Shown one piece after another: positions 36,318 through 46,268 of a stretch of DNA of 64,000 nt. The stretch lies in the NCBI RefSeq assembly GCF_024166365.1, contig NC_064838.1:3303501-3367500 (forward strand), written 5' to 3'. The stretch is from Elephas maximus indicus (lineage: Eukaryota > Chordata > Mammalia > Proboscidea > Elephantidae). Position 1 is the stretch's first letter. Every line of letters begins with the position of its first letter. Under the pieces are notes generated by a model. The model made no database searches and was not told the origin of the DNA. It worked only from the letters and a program-made list of their open reading frames with translations. Position numbers and translations under genes: made by a program.

Positions 36318-36839
36318 TCTCCAATAAGCCCCAGAAAACATCCTCTTCTCTTACTGACTCCTCCCCTCCGGACTTCAGCATGTCCTGTTTTCCACTTGAT
36401 CCTGTGCCATGTTGGCTCCAGTTGTATCTCCTACCATTGTTTTGCTTCCTGTCACTCAGTGTACATCTAAGTTATGGAGTCAGCCTTCTCAGAAGTTGTA
36501 TCTGAAACACCCACGGACAAGGTATTTTTATGTCTAACTGCCAAGGGGGGAAAGAAGAACTTTAAACGTCTATACAGGTCTCTTACCTTGAAATTTAGTG
36601 TGGCCCTGCTTTCCTGGGGTCACTGGATAGTTATTGTGTGAAAAGGTAGGGAGTTCCATGACTTTTTGTGAGCATTAAACTAAGCCAGCAATAGCTCACT
36701 ATGCTCATAAATCTGAATTCTGATTATACACAAATTTTTCATGTCTCTTTCCTCCTTCTACTAACAGAGTCTTTATCATCTGCTTATTTATACTTCAATA
36801 AGAGTTAGTCAGCAATAGGTGAAATTTACAGTTAGTCCT
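36318..36839. other. Unassigned intergenic sequence
   Basis: No gene or repeat recognised. Confidence 0.45.
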
Positions 36840-38060
36840 TGTCTTATTCATCTAGTGCTGCTATAACAGAAATACCACAAGCAGATGGCTTTAACAAAGG
36901 GAAATTAATTTTTTCACAGTCTAGTAGCCTAGAAGTCCAAATTCAGGGTGTCAGCTCCAGGGGAAGGCTTTCTCTCTCTGTCGGCTCTGGAGGAAGGTCC
37001 TTCTTGTCAATCTTCCCCTGGACTAGGAGCTTCTCCATGTAGGAACCCCAGGTCCAAAGGACACAGTCTGCTCCTAGTGCTGCCTTCTTGGTGGTATGAG
37101 GCCCCCAACTCTCTGCTTGCTTCCCTTTCTTTTTATCTCTTGTAAGATCAAAGGTGGTGTAGGTCATACCCCAGGGAAACTCCTTTTACATTGGATCAGG
37201 GATGTGACCTGAGCAAGGGTGTTACATCCTACCCTAATCCTCTTCGACCACAGGCAGAGAATATGATTTGTAACACATAAGAAAATCAGAAAATGGAGCA
37301 CAACCACAGAACACTGGGGATCGTGGCCTAACCAAGTTGACATATATTTTTTTGGGGGACACAATTCAAGCCATGTCATTCCACCCTTTGGCTCCCCAAA
37401 ATTCACATCCTTGCTACGTTTAAGACACAGTCACCCCATCATATCATAGCAAAAGTCTTAAATCGACTTCAAGTCTAAAATTCAAAAATTCCTCTTCATC
37501 TGTAAAATCTAGGATACAAGTTATGGGCTTCCAAAGGTACAGTGAGTGGTACAATATACAAATTAGACATTTCCATTACAAATGGGAGAAACTGGAGGGA
37601 AAGAAGGCATGACAGGCACCAAGCAAGTTAGCAGAACACATTACGTTAGCACTCAAGACTTGAAAATAATCCTTTGTTCTCTGACACCATTTACACAATA
37701 GCCCTGACCTCCAAACTACAGATACTGGCCACACTCTCCAGATTCAGAGTGGAGGGCCCTCAGCCCTGGGCTTCAGCTCCACCTTCCACGCCCACAGGGA
37801 TGGCAACTCTGCTCCCTCAGCTTTAGGGGCGCCATTCTCCTAGTTCACCTGAGTGGTAATTCCACCCTTAGAAACACCAGAGGCCATGGCTCCACCCTTT
37901 GAAACCTCAGAGGCCAATCAATCCATGACAGTCCTAAAGTAAAATCACGTCAAAAGCAGAAATTGACACCAAAGGTTAAAGTGGGAGTTGAGGAGGGTAA
38001 TATCATTTTGATGTGTGCGTTTAAATTCTCCATGATTCCTGTAATTTCCAACCAGCTAAT
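36840..38060 (-). mobile_element. MaLR element remnant: LTR plus part of the internal region
   Basis: 36840-37378 is a minus-strand MLT1/MaLR-type LTR ('aacagaaataccacaagcag', 'ggggaaggctttctctctct', 'gggggacacaattcaagcc' on +). 37379 to about 38060 resembles the non-coding internal region of MaLR elements in antisense ('aaatgggagaaactggaggg', 'agccctgggcttcagctcc'). No gag- or pol-like frame is visible, as expected for this non-autonomous group. The second LTR is not found. Confidence 0.65.
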
Positions 38061-38085
38061 TCCTTTTCCACATCTCCTCATTTCT

Positions 38086-38697
38086 TTTTTTTTTTTTTAA
38101 TTTTTATTGTGCTTTAAGGGAAAGTTTGCAAATCAAGTCAGTCTCTCACACAAAAACTTATATACACCTTGCTACATACTCTCAATTGCTCTCCCCCTAA
38201 TGAGACAACCCGATCCCTCCCTCCACTCTCTCTTTTCGTGTCCATTCCGCCAGCTTCTAACCCCCTCTACCCTCTCATCTCCCCTCCAGACAGGAGATGC
38301 CAACATAGACTCAAGTGTCTATCTACCTAATCCAAGAAGCTCACTCCTCACCAGCATCCCTCTCCATCCCATTGCCCAGTCCACTCCCTGTCTGAAGAGT
38401 TGGCTTTGGGAATGAATGGTTCCTGTCCTGGGCCAACAGAAGGTCTGGGGGCCATGACCACCGGGGTCCTTCTAGTTTCAGTCAGACCATTAAGTCTGGT
38501 CCTTTTATGAGAATTTGGGGTCTGCATCCCACTGCTCTCCTGCTCCCTCAGGGCTTCTCTGTTGTATTCTGTCAGGGCAGTCATTGGTTGTAGCCAGGCA
38601 CCATCTAGTTTTTCTAGTCTCAGGCTGCTGTAGTCCCTGGTTTATGTGCCCCTTCCTGCCTCTTGGGCTCCTAATTACCTTGTGTCCTTGGTGTTCA
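38086..38697 (-). mobile_element. 5'-truncated L1 (3'UTR only)
   Basis: Begins with poly-T and 'ttattgtgctttaaggg', the antisense of the L1-C 3' end, and keeps the 3'UTR up to 'ccttgtgtccttggtgtt'. No ORF2 remains. It is closely related to 40588-41166, 62666-63313 and 63314-64000. Confidence 0.85.
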
Positions 38698-38744
38698 GAT
38701 ATCACCACAGACCCAGAATTTCTTCCCTTGAAGGAAATGCAAGG

Positions 38745-39146
38745 TGTTACAGATTGAATTGTGTCCCGTCTCCTTCAGCCATCCACCAAAAAAATGTGTT
38801 GGCAATGTAACCCCTATACCTGGATGTAATCATATATGGAAACAGGGATTTATATGTTATGTTAATGAGGCCTTATCAGCGTAGGGCATATCTTAAATCT
38901 AATCACTTCTGAACTATAAGGAACAGTACAGACACAGAGACAAGCCAGCACAAACAGGGGAAGAACTGAGGGACGCTAGAAGGGACAAAAATCTTCCTCC
39001 AGAGGTGGCAGACAGAGCTTTCCCCTAGAGCCAGAGTCCAGAATTCAGACTTCTAGTCTCCTAAACTGTGAGAAAATAAACCTCTGCTCTTTAAAGCCAC
39101 CCACTTGAGGCATTTTTGTTACAGCAGCACTAGAAAACTAGGACAC
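38745..39146 (+). mobile_element. MaLR/MLT1-type solo LTR
   Basis: Starts 'gattgaattgtgtcccg', contains 'taatgaggccttatcagcg', and ends with 'aaactgtgagaaaataaacc' (polyadenylation signal) and 'gcactagaaaactaggaca', the MaLR order in sense orientation. Confidence 0.7.
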
Positions 39147-39149
39147 AAA

Positions 39150-39595
39150 GATTCAGAACACTCTGTCTCTGAGCCATTCTCCCTTTCTTGGTTTGGAACT
39201 TGGGTTGTGAATACACTTTGCTTGCTGTGACTACTTGGAAAAGGGGGAAAAATTCCACCTTTGACAGAAGGCTGGAAGTGATACAAGTGAAATCTGAATA
39301 TTGCTTGGGCTGGGTTTTTTATAGGGCAAAAAAAAAAAAATACTAGTCTCTATCTCTTTATGACTCAAAACTTTGGTCTCATTGGGATGAGAGAATCAAA
39401 GTAAGGCCAAGTGCAGTGAGGGTAATCAGCTCTAATTTTGGCAAATTCAAAGACATGACATAGTAGTGAAACTGGAGTATATTGTAACAAATAGATTTTT
39501 ATGGATGTGAGTCATAATGTTGGAAACATTGGTAATGTCTGTACAATCATCCACATCACCAGAGAAATTTGAAGACTTGAAGTTTGAAGAGTTTT
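39150..39595. other. Unassigned intergenic sequence
   Basis: Nothing recognised except a short A-run near 39330. Confidence 0.4.
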
Positions 39596-39599
39596 GGGA

Positions 39600-40270
39600 A
39601 ATTCTCAGGGTAACCAACCTATTGACCAATAAATATCTGTTAGGTGTCTACTATGTGCAAGGCATTCTAGTAGATATTGCAGAGGTGCAAAGAAATTTAT
39701 AAGACATGGGACCCCTGGTGTTAAAGAGCTTATAATCTAACTGTGGAGACTAGATGTACATACAGAAATGGTGACTTACAATACAAGGAGATGCATAAAA
39801 AATCTCAAATGCTTGGTTGAGAAAATAACTTTTTTTTAAGTGTTCTGTTTTACTCCTGGACTGTAAGTTCTGTGGGAGCAGGGACTGCATCAGTCTTCTT
39901 TCCATCGTGTGTCCATATACTTTGAATGGATGAATGAATGGAGAAATTCTGCTTGTCAGGAAAGACTTTCCGGAGAAGGAAGGCTGTGGTGTGAACACTC
40001 AAAGATGGTGGAACTGACTCGGGCAGGTGGAAAGCACTGGGCTTTGGAACTGGGAAGGTAGTTAGGGATTGGCGAGAGAGGGGAAGCCAGGCTGGAGGAA
40101 AGGGGTCTTCTGGGAAAGAAGTGGGGAGAAGGGTTGGAAAGGTAGGCTAGGGCCAAAAAGGTCAAGGTTCTTGAATTCCAACCCAAGGAGTTTGACCTTA
40201 TTCTACAGCTAATACGGAGTCATTAGTGTTCTGAGCAGAGGAGAAAAACTGTTTTCAGGAGATTAATATT
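39600..40270 (+). repeat. L2 LINE 3' remnant
   Basis: 'ttaggtgtctactatgtgca' followed by 'aaagagcttataatctaact', and further on 'tgtgggagcagggactgcat' and 'gagtttgaccttattctaca', are L2-type blocks in sense order or nearly so. Highly diverged. Confidence 0.6.
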
Positions 40271-40575
40271 GTGGAGGGATAAAGAAAACGAAGTTGTTAG
40301 CTGGGGTGACAGAGGTGACTGGGCCACCTATCTCCAGCTTGGCTGTGGCTTATTTACATGCTGGCACTTGCAGGATTTCCTAGGAATGGTAAGGAAGGCC
40401 TAGTCCCAATGCACAAGCACTTTTCAGTAGTTTCCTATTTTCTAATGTTCCATTGGCCAGAGCAAGTCACATTGCCAAGTCCAGATTCAAGGGATGGAAA
40501 AACAGACTCCACTTCTTGATGGGATGAGAGGCAAAGTCACATTGTAAGGTGAAACACATAGAGATGGGTGACTCT
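40271..40575. other. Unassigned intergenic sequence
   Basis: No gene or repeat recognised. Confidence 0.4.
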
Positions 40576-40587
40576 GTGGCCATTTTT

Positions 40588-41166
40588 TTTTTTTTTTTTA
40601 ATAATTTTTATTGTGCTTTAAGTGAAAGTTTGCAAATCAAGTCAGTCTTTCACACAAAAACCCATATACACCTTGATACACCTTGATACACACTCCCAAT
40701 TACTCTCCCCCTAATGAGACAGCCCGCTCTCTCCCTCCACTCTCTCTTTTCATGTCCATTTCGCCAGCTTCTAACCCCCTCCACCCTCTCATCTCCCCTC
40801 CAGGTAGGAGATGCCAACATAGTCTCAAGTGTCCACCTGATCCAAGAAGCTCACTCCTCACCAGCATCCCTCTCCAACCCATTGTCCAGTCCAATCCATG
40901 TCTGAAGAGTTGGATTTGGGAATGGTTCCTGTCCTGGGCCAACAGAAGGCCTGGGGGCCATGACCACTGGGGTCCTTCTAGTCTCAGTCAGACCATTAAG
41001 TCTGGTCTTATGAGAATTTGGGGTCTGCATCCCACTGCTCTCCTGCTCCCTCAGGGATTCTCTGTTGTATTCCCTGTCAGGGCAGTCATCGGTTGTAGCC
41101 GGGCACCATCTAGTTCTTCTGGTCTCAGGATGATGTAGTCTCTGGTTCATGTGGCTCTTTCTGTCC
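40588..41166 (-). mobile_element. 5'-truncated L1 (3'UTR only) with 12-bp target duplication
   Basis: Poly-T then 'ttattgtgctttaagtgaa', ending at 'ggctctttctgtcc'. The 12-bp target 'gtggccattttt' occurs at 40576-40587 and again at 41167-41178, which proves retrotransposition of a truncated L1-C-type transcript. Confidence 0.95.
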
Positions 41167-41524
41167 GTGGCCATTTTTGAAATCTACTATACTGGGTTAA
41201 GTGTTACAAATACCAAAGAGGAAAACAACTAAGATAAAAGGTGGGTGAACTTCTACAGACATCCCTATATAAAAAAAAAAAATCTAGATGGCTAGAGTAT
41301 TGCGTTAGACAGCTTAGACATGACAAAAACACCCACTTCCTGGAATATACATCTAAAAGCCACGTATCTTCAGTTCTGATCCACTTACTCTCTGACCCCG
41401 AGAGATTAGTTCAGAAAGTATTCAGGTCAGTTTAGGCAGGGTATTTACCCAGTTTTCAGAACCGGAGCATCCAGAAAACAGACTCAGATGCTACTTCCTC
41501 TTTTTCTGGTCCTATAGGTCTCTG

Positions 41525-41687
41525 GAAAATCCTAGTGGCGTATTGGTTAAGCGCTATGGCTGCTAACCAAAAGGATGGCTGTTCAAATCCACCAGGCACT
41601 CCTTGCAAACCCTCTGGGGCAGTTCTACCTTGTTCTATAGGGTTGCTATGAGTTGGAATTGACTTAGCCACAATGGGTATGGTATGG
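41525..41687 (+). mobile_element. AfroSINE with 12-bp target duplication and (GGTAT)n tail
   Basis: The head 'tagtggcgtattggttaagc' has an A box, 'ctgttcaaatcc' is the B box position, and the end 'gttggaattgacttagcc' is the RTE-shared tail, followed by 'gggtatggtatggtat'. Flanks 'tataggtctctg' at 41513-41524 and 41688-41699 are identical. Confidence 0.95.
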
Positions 41688-41699
41688 TATAGGTCTCTG

Positions 41700-42989
41700 A
41701 GGCAGTCTTAAAAATAAAGGTGACCACTGAGTTTAACCAGTTGGAAGTTTTCCTTGGTCTATTATCAGCCTACAGCAGCAGGGGTACATGCCTTAGGACA
41801 AGTCTCAAGTTTTCCCACCTAACATTTTTAGGTGTAATGCATCACAGACACAGAGTTTGGAAGTCTAAGAGCTTTTTGGGGAACAAAAAAATGTTTGAGT
41901 CCTGAAAAAAATTTGAACTTAAAATTGCAAAATGAAGCTGCAAAATATAAATTAATATCTCCTTAATTAAATGTTTAGAACTTCATATCAACTGCATTAA
42001 CTGTTAAATTTAGATTAATAAAAAATTTAAATGACACCTGAAATTAATTTGTAGATTTTCACTTCATAAGAATTTTCAATTAGATACCAAAACAATCAGC
42101 CAATAGCAATGTAAATGACTTCCTTGTAATCAAAGAAACCCAAAAGTAAAATTATAAATACTCCCTGAAATTCAAATTTTATAGCAAAAAAAAAAAAAAA
42201 AAGGATGCTTAAGGTGGGGTGAATTAGTGTTTGTATGGTGGTGCCCGAAAATGAACGTGCTGTTGAAGGTCTACAGAGCCTCATAAAACACACTCTGAGA
42301 ACAGTTCTACCCTGCAGATTTGGAAAGATGCCTAACATTCATGATTATCAGTGTTTTACACGTTGGGAAACTGAAGACCTCCCGCACAGCCAGATCCGTT
42401 TATCCGACCCACAGAGCCCAGGTTTCCGGAGTTCCTGATCAAAGTTTAACTTCTAACAACAGCTTTCTGACCTTTTACCTACTTTGGCAAAGGAAAAGTT
42501 CCCGTGAGAGACTTAGTTCTATCCTCTGCCAAAAAAGCTCTGTAGGCTGAGTGCCGGAGCTGCTTGGACGAGCACTCACCGGAGATATAAACAATCAAGT
42601 CCCGGGGGGCGCGGGGAAGGGCAGGAACAGGAGCACCAGAGACTGCGATGGTGGACACCCGCCTTCTGTGAGCCAGAAACACGGGCTCTGGCGACAACAG
42701 TGACTTCGCTCCATCATTTCCAGCTGAGAAGGGAGACTGGACGCTTCTGTAAAACTGAACCACATGTAAGACACACAAAAGGTCAACAACTACTCCAAAG
42801 CAAAGATGAGAAGGTAAGGCGGCAGGGAAAGTAGAGTACTGGAAATGGAGGAAACAGAACACAAAGAGAACGCTGACATTGTGATGAATGTAACTGTCAC
42901 TGAACCGTTTGTGCAACAATTACCAAACGGGAACCCAACTTGCTATATAAACTTTGAGCAAAAACTCGATTAAAAAACTCAATAAGCCC
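41700..42989. other. Upstream flank of the LMBR1 promoter, no gene recognised
   Basis: AT-rich to about 42200 with an A-run at 42186-42202, then rising GC content. The minus-strand open frame at 42479-42919 has no recognisable domain. Some of this stretch may be proximal regulatory DNA of LMBR1, but no specific site is supported. Confidence 0.5.
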
Positions 42990-43257
42990 CAACCCGAAAC
43001 AACCCCAATCCCGCCCTCACAACACCGCAGGTGGAGACACCCGGACCTCGCTCGCTGCAGCCCTGCTCCCGGCCTCTGCCCTCTGTGGGGCGGGGCTCCG
43101 GAACCACGCCCCGGCCTTGCCGGCCTCGTCCCACCGCCCCTATCCGGCGCCTCTCTCGGTTTCGCGGCCTCTGGTCCTGCCCAAAACAGGGCGCGCTTCT
43201 ATGACGCCTCGGCGCGTGGCCTCTGACGTCTCCTAAACCCCGCCTCCCTTCTGCCGT

Positions 43258-43440
43258 CTCGAGGCGGGGCGGCCCCGCCCCGTCCCCGCCCCCTGGCCCC
43301 GCTCCTGGCCCCGCCCCCTGGCCCGCTGGCTGTGTCGCCCCCTGGCCCCGCCCCTGGACCGCCCCCGTCCCCGCCCCGTCCCCGTCCCCGCCCCCTGGCC
43401 CCACCCCGGCCCCGCCCCTGGCCCGCTCCCGGCCCGCGCG
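43258..43440 (+). promoter_or_regulatory. GC-box array (Sp1/KLF-type sites), minisatellite-like
   Basis: About a dozen copies of 'ccccgcccc', 'ccccgtccccg' or 'ctggccccgcccc' lie back to back. These are Sp/KLF family motifs in a TATA-less promoter position, about 230-420 bp upstream of the LMBR1 start codon. On the minus strand the repeated G-runs could form G-quadruplexes. Transcription probably starts downstream of it, near 43440-43480 (inference). Confidence 0.75.
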
Positions 43441-43673
43441 CTGTGCCCGCCCCTCCTTCAGCGTGAGCGGCTGTGGCGGCTGCGGCTGAGGAGTTGTTGT
43501 TGCGGTTGTGCCCTTGCCGGCGGCCCCGGCTCCCGCTCTCCGTGCCGCTCGTGGTGGGCGCGGCCAAGCCCCGACGGGTCCGGTGAAGCCGTCAGAGCCG
43601 CTGGGCCTCGCGGCGGGCGATGGTGCGCCCGTGCGGGCGGGCACGAGCGGCGGGGCGGCGGGCATGAAGGAGA

Positions 43674-43739
43674 ATGGAAGGGGAGGACGAGGTGTCCCTG
43701 CGGGAGCAGCATTTCCACAGCCAAGTGCGGGAGTCGACG
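43674..43739 (+). CDS. LMBR1: LMBR1 exon 1 coding part (22 codons, phase 0)
   Basis: The ATG at 43674 has a strong Kozak context (A at -3, G at +4) and opens 22 codons that begin MEGEDEVSLREQ, continue HFHSQVREST and stop at a GT donor. This matches the N-terminus of LMBR1, a multi-pass membrane protein of the LMBR1/LIMR family. It differs from the human protein, as I remember it, at two positions (Q4E, A9L). The paralogue LMBR1L has a clearly different start. The N-terminal segment lies before the first membrane helix, which is encoded by exon 2 outside this window. An out-of-frame ATG lies 10 nt upstream (43664) in a weaker context. In mammals LMBR1 lies next to the SHH regulatory domain, and its intron 5 holds the ZRS limb enhancer, not in this window. 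CpG-island control suggests broad expression. Confidence 0.93.
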
Positions 43740-43745
43740 GTGAGT
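43740..43745 (+). other. LMBR1: LMBR1 intron 1 splice donor
   Basis: 'acg|gtgagt' is a full consensus U1 donor directly after codon 22. The intron is phase 0 and continues past the right edge of the window. No later exon was found. Confidence 0.92.
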
Positions 43746-44173
43746 GGCCGCCCGGCCGCGCGGCCCCGCCCGGCTGGCCTCGGGCCGGCTCGCACCGCGC
43801 CTCGCGGCCCCCGCGCCCCGCCGACCTCGCGGCCTGGCCCCGCGGCCTCGCGCCTGCCCAGCCCGCTCCCCCCGAGCCGCCGCTCCCTCCGAGCCGCCGC
43901 GCGGGCCCGGTCGCCATCTCCCGCCCGCCACCTGCGCCCCGGCCGATCCCCGCAGGCCCTGCCGGCCGCCCCCGTCCCCGCGCCGCCGACCTGCCGCGGA
44001 GCGCGCCGGAGGGTCCCCCGGCTGCCCGCCCGCGCGGCCCGAGCGCTCGCTTCCCGGGCCGTGGTGGTCGTGGCGGCTGTGCCCGCGCTCCGTGCCTGGC
44101 GGAATACGACGTCTGAGCGTACGGCCGTGTCGGGTAGCTCGTATTGCGCCGCACACACCGTGGCAGCCTTGAC

Positions 44174-44522
44174 GAGCCTAGTGGCGCAGCGGCTACAGCG
44201 CTGCCAACCGAAGGGTCGGCGGTTCGAACCCGCCCGCCGCGCCGCGGCAGGCGATGTGGCCGTCTGCTTCCGAGAAGATTTTACGGCCTTGGGAGCCCTG
44301 TGGGACAGCTTCGCTCGTCCTGCAGACCCTGGCGGCGTAGTGGTGAAGTGCTACGGCCGCTAGCCAGAGGGTCAGCAGTTTGAATCCGCCAGGCGCTGCT
44401 TGGAAACTGGGGGGCAGTTCTACTCCGTCCTGTAGGGTGGCTAGGAGTCGGAACCGACTCGACGGCAGTGGTTTATAGGGTCGCCAGGAGTCGGAATGGG
44501 CGACGGCAGTGGCTTTTTTTTA
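44174..44522 (+). mobile_element. AfroSINE inside the CpG island, split by another AfroSINE
   Basis: The head 'tagtggcgcagcggctacag', the B box 'gcggttcgaacccgcc' and the central 'ggccgtctgcttccgag' form SINE-1 to about 44321 ('tcgctcgtcctg'). Its last part, 'agggtcgccaggagtcgg' to the T-rich tail, resumes at about 44477-44522. It lies about 430 bp into LMBR1 intron 1 and is unusually rich in CG dinucleotides for a SINE. Confidence 0.85.
44322..44476 (+). mobile_element. AfroSINE nested inside the previous SINE
   Basis: Complete second SINE: head 'tggcggcgtagtggtgaagt', B box 'gtttgaatccgccaggc', tail 'gtcggaaccgactcgacgg'. It interrupts the 3' part of SINE-1. Confidence 0.85.
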
Positions 44523-45179
44523 ATTAAGTGCCAAGCTCCAGCCTCAGCGCCTTGCGTGCCAGTGTTTCTGTTCCGCTGCTTTAGAAGTATGCTTTTGAAA
44601 CCCAGTTAGTTAATAGTTGTCAAAGTTAGCACCCTTCTCCTCTCCCAGAACCACACGCGTTTCCGTCCCCTATCCATCTCCTTCCAACCTGCACTTCTCT
44701 TAAGTGAAATCTTTCTGTTTTGGGGTGAGAAGACTGGTTATTTATGAAATTTAGGATCTGGGCAAAAGTACATTTTACTCTGCAAACAGCTTGTAGAAGT
44801 CATCCCTTTTTTGGTCCCATGTTCCGTTTGTTTTGCGTGCAGGGTTCAGGAAGTGAACTTGACCTTGGAAAGTCTAGTTTCATGTTTTAATGTTTTCATG
44901 ATGCTCTATAATGCGTTATAATTGGGTTTGTTTCTGTTTTCATAACTGTGTACAATACATCAATTTTATATATTTGTATTTACTCCTTCCCTCTTCCAGC
45001 TAACTTCTCTCAGATTCATTGACAGTCTGGGTTTGAGGTGAAAAAATTCCGGTTTAGAATTACCTAATTTGTGTAGTTATTGGTCTTGAAAATTGAGAAT
45101 TGCTTTTGGCAAGTCATACTTTGGAATAAGGAGGAGACAAAATAAATTCTGAGATAAGGGAATTTGATACAGTATATTT
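44523..45179. other. LMBR1 intron 1, unassigned sequence
   Basis: No repeat recognised. AT-rich except near 44530-44700. Confidence 0.45.
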
Positions 45180-46268
45180 ACTTTTATTTTAATTAAAAAA
45201 TTTTGAATCAAAGCTAAAATACACAAAGAAAAGTGTAATAAGAGTACAGCTGGAATAGTTTTCTAACTAACTGAACCTGTATACTGCAGAACCCAGACTA
45301 CAAGCATCCCGGAGGCCCACCTCTTGCCCCCTGCCAGTTTCTCTCCATTCTACCAAGATGGACCACTATCCTGGCTTCTAACACCATAGATTAGTTTTGC
45401 TTAGTTTTAGACTTTTTGTAAATAGAATCTTACAGTATGAACTCTTCTATATCTGTTTTTTTTTCACTCAGTGTTTATAAGAGTCCTCCACGTTGTCTGT
45501 AGTTGTAATCCATTCTCAGTGCTGTAGTACTCCATTGAGTAACTATACTGCAATTTATCTTTGCATTTTACTGTTTGTGGACACTTCAGTAGTTTCCAAT
45601 TTTTAACTGAATGTTCTTGTACATGTCTTTGGGGAACATGTTTATGCATTTTGGTTGGATATATACCAAGGAATGAAATCACTAGGTCGTAGGGTATGCA
45701 TTTTTTCATTATTTGTTATTGTTAGTTGCCTTTGAGTCAATTCTGGCTCATGACGACCCTGTGTATGCAGGTTTTAAAGGCTTTGACCTCTCAGGAGTTG
45801 ATTTCCAGGCCTGTCTTCTGCGGTGCTCCTGGGTGAGTTCAATCAGGCAACCTCTCAATTACTAGTCAAGTGCTTAACTATTTGTGCCACCCGAAGAGGG
45901 TATACAGTTTACATTCCCACCAGCACTGTGTGAGAGGGCAGTTGCTACCTATCCTTGCAAGCACTTGATATTCTGTTCTTTTTGAAATTTTTTCATTTTA
46001 GTAAGTGTGTAGCCTGTATTGCACAAAGGGCACAATTTGCATTTCCTCGATGACTAGTGACTTTGAGCACTTTTTCACATGCTTATTGGCCCTTGGGATA
46101 TCTTCTTTTGTGAAATATCTTTAAGTCTTTTTCCCGTTTTTAATTGGCTTGTCTCTTTTTATAAGAATTCGCAGGAGTTCTTTATGTATTCTTAATATGA
46201 TTCCTTTGTCAGGTATACGTATTGCAAATATTTTTTTCCCACTCTGTGGATGCCTTTTCACTCTCTTA
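45180..46268 (-). mobile_element. Old L1 3' fragment, antisense, split by a SINE
   Basis: 'gaatcttacagtatgaactc', 'tactccattgagtaactata' and 'tttgcatttcctcgatgac' are antisense old-L1 3' blocks. An AfroSINE interrupts it at 45715-45897. Confidence 0.7.
45715..45897 (-). mobile_element. AfroSINE, 'gggtggcacaaatagtt' subfamily
   Basis: Minus strand. The tail is at 'tttgagtcaattctggctca' (+) and the head antisense 'taactatttgtgccaccc' is at the right end. Confidence 0.8.

Larger units (their letters stand above)
42990..44470. promoter_or_regulatory. CpG island spanning the LMBR1 promoter and exon 1
   Basis: There is an abrupt change to very GC-rich, CpG-dense sequence with no depletion of CG, in contrast to the AT-rich repeat-filled flanks. 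It covers the presumed promoter, 5'UTR, exon 1 and the start of intron 1. No TATA box is seen, which fits a housekeeping-type CpG-island promoter. The large overlapping frames on both strands (for example 391 codons on the minus strand at 42979-44154) come from a lack of stop codons in GC-rich DNA and have no protein signature. Confidence 0.9.

Noticed and set aside
42479-42919. 146-codon minus-strand open frame upstream of LMBR1, possible divergent gene
   Set aside because: No domain, no conserved motif and no recognised splice structure. A divergent non-coding transcript remains possible but is not supported by sequence.
1-43000. Exons of the next human neighbour NOM1 or of other genes
   Set aside because: No frame resembles NOM1 or another known protein. 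The human spacing would place NOM1 beyond the left edge.
43664-43666. Alternative upstream ATG for LMBR1
   Set aside because: Out of frame with the LMBR1 residues and in a weaker context (G at -3, A at +4) than 43674. At most it starts a small upstream frame.
42979-44154. 391-codon minus-strand open frame, and other long frames, across the CpG island
   Set aside because: Composition is almost entirely Gly, Ala, Arg and Pro in several overlapping frames on both strands, as expected in GC-rich DNA with few stops. No domain, and it overlaps the LMBR1 promoter and exon.
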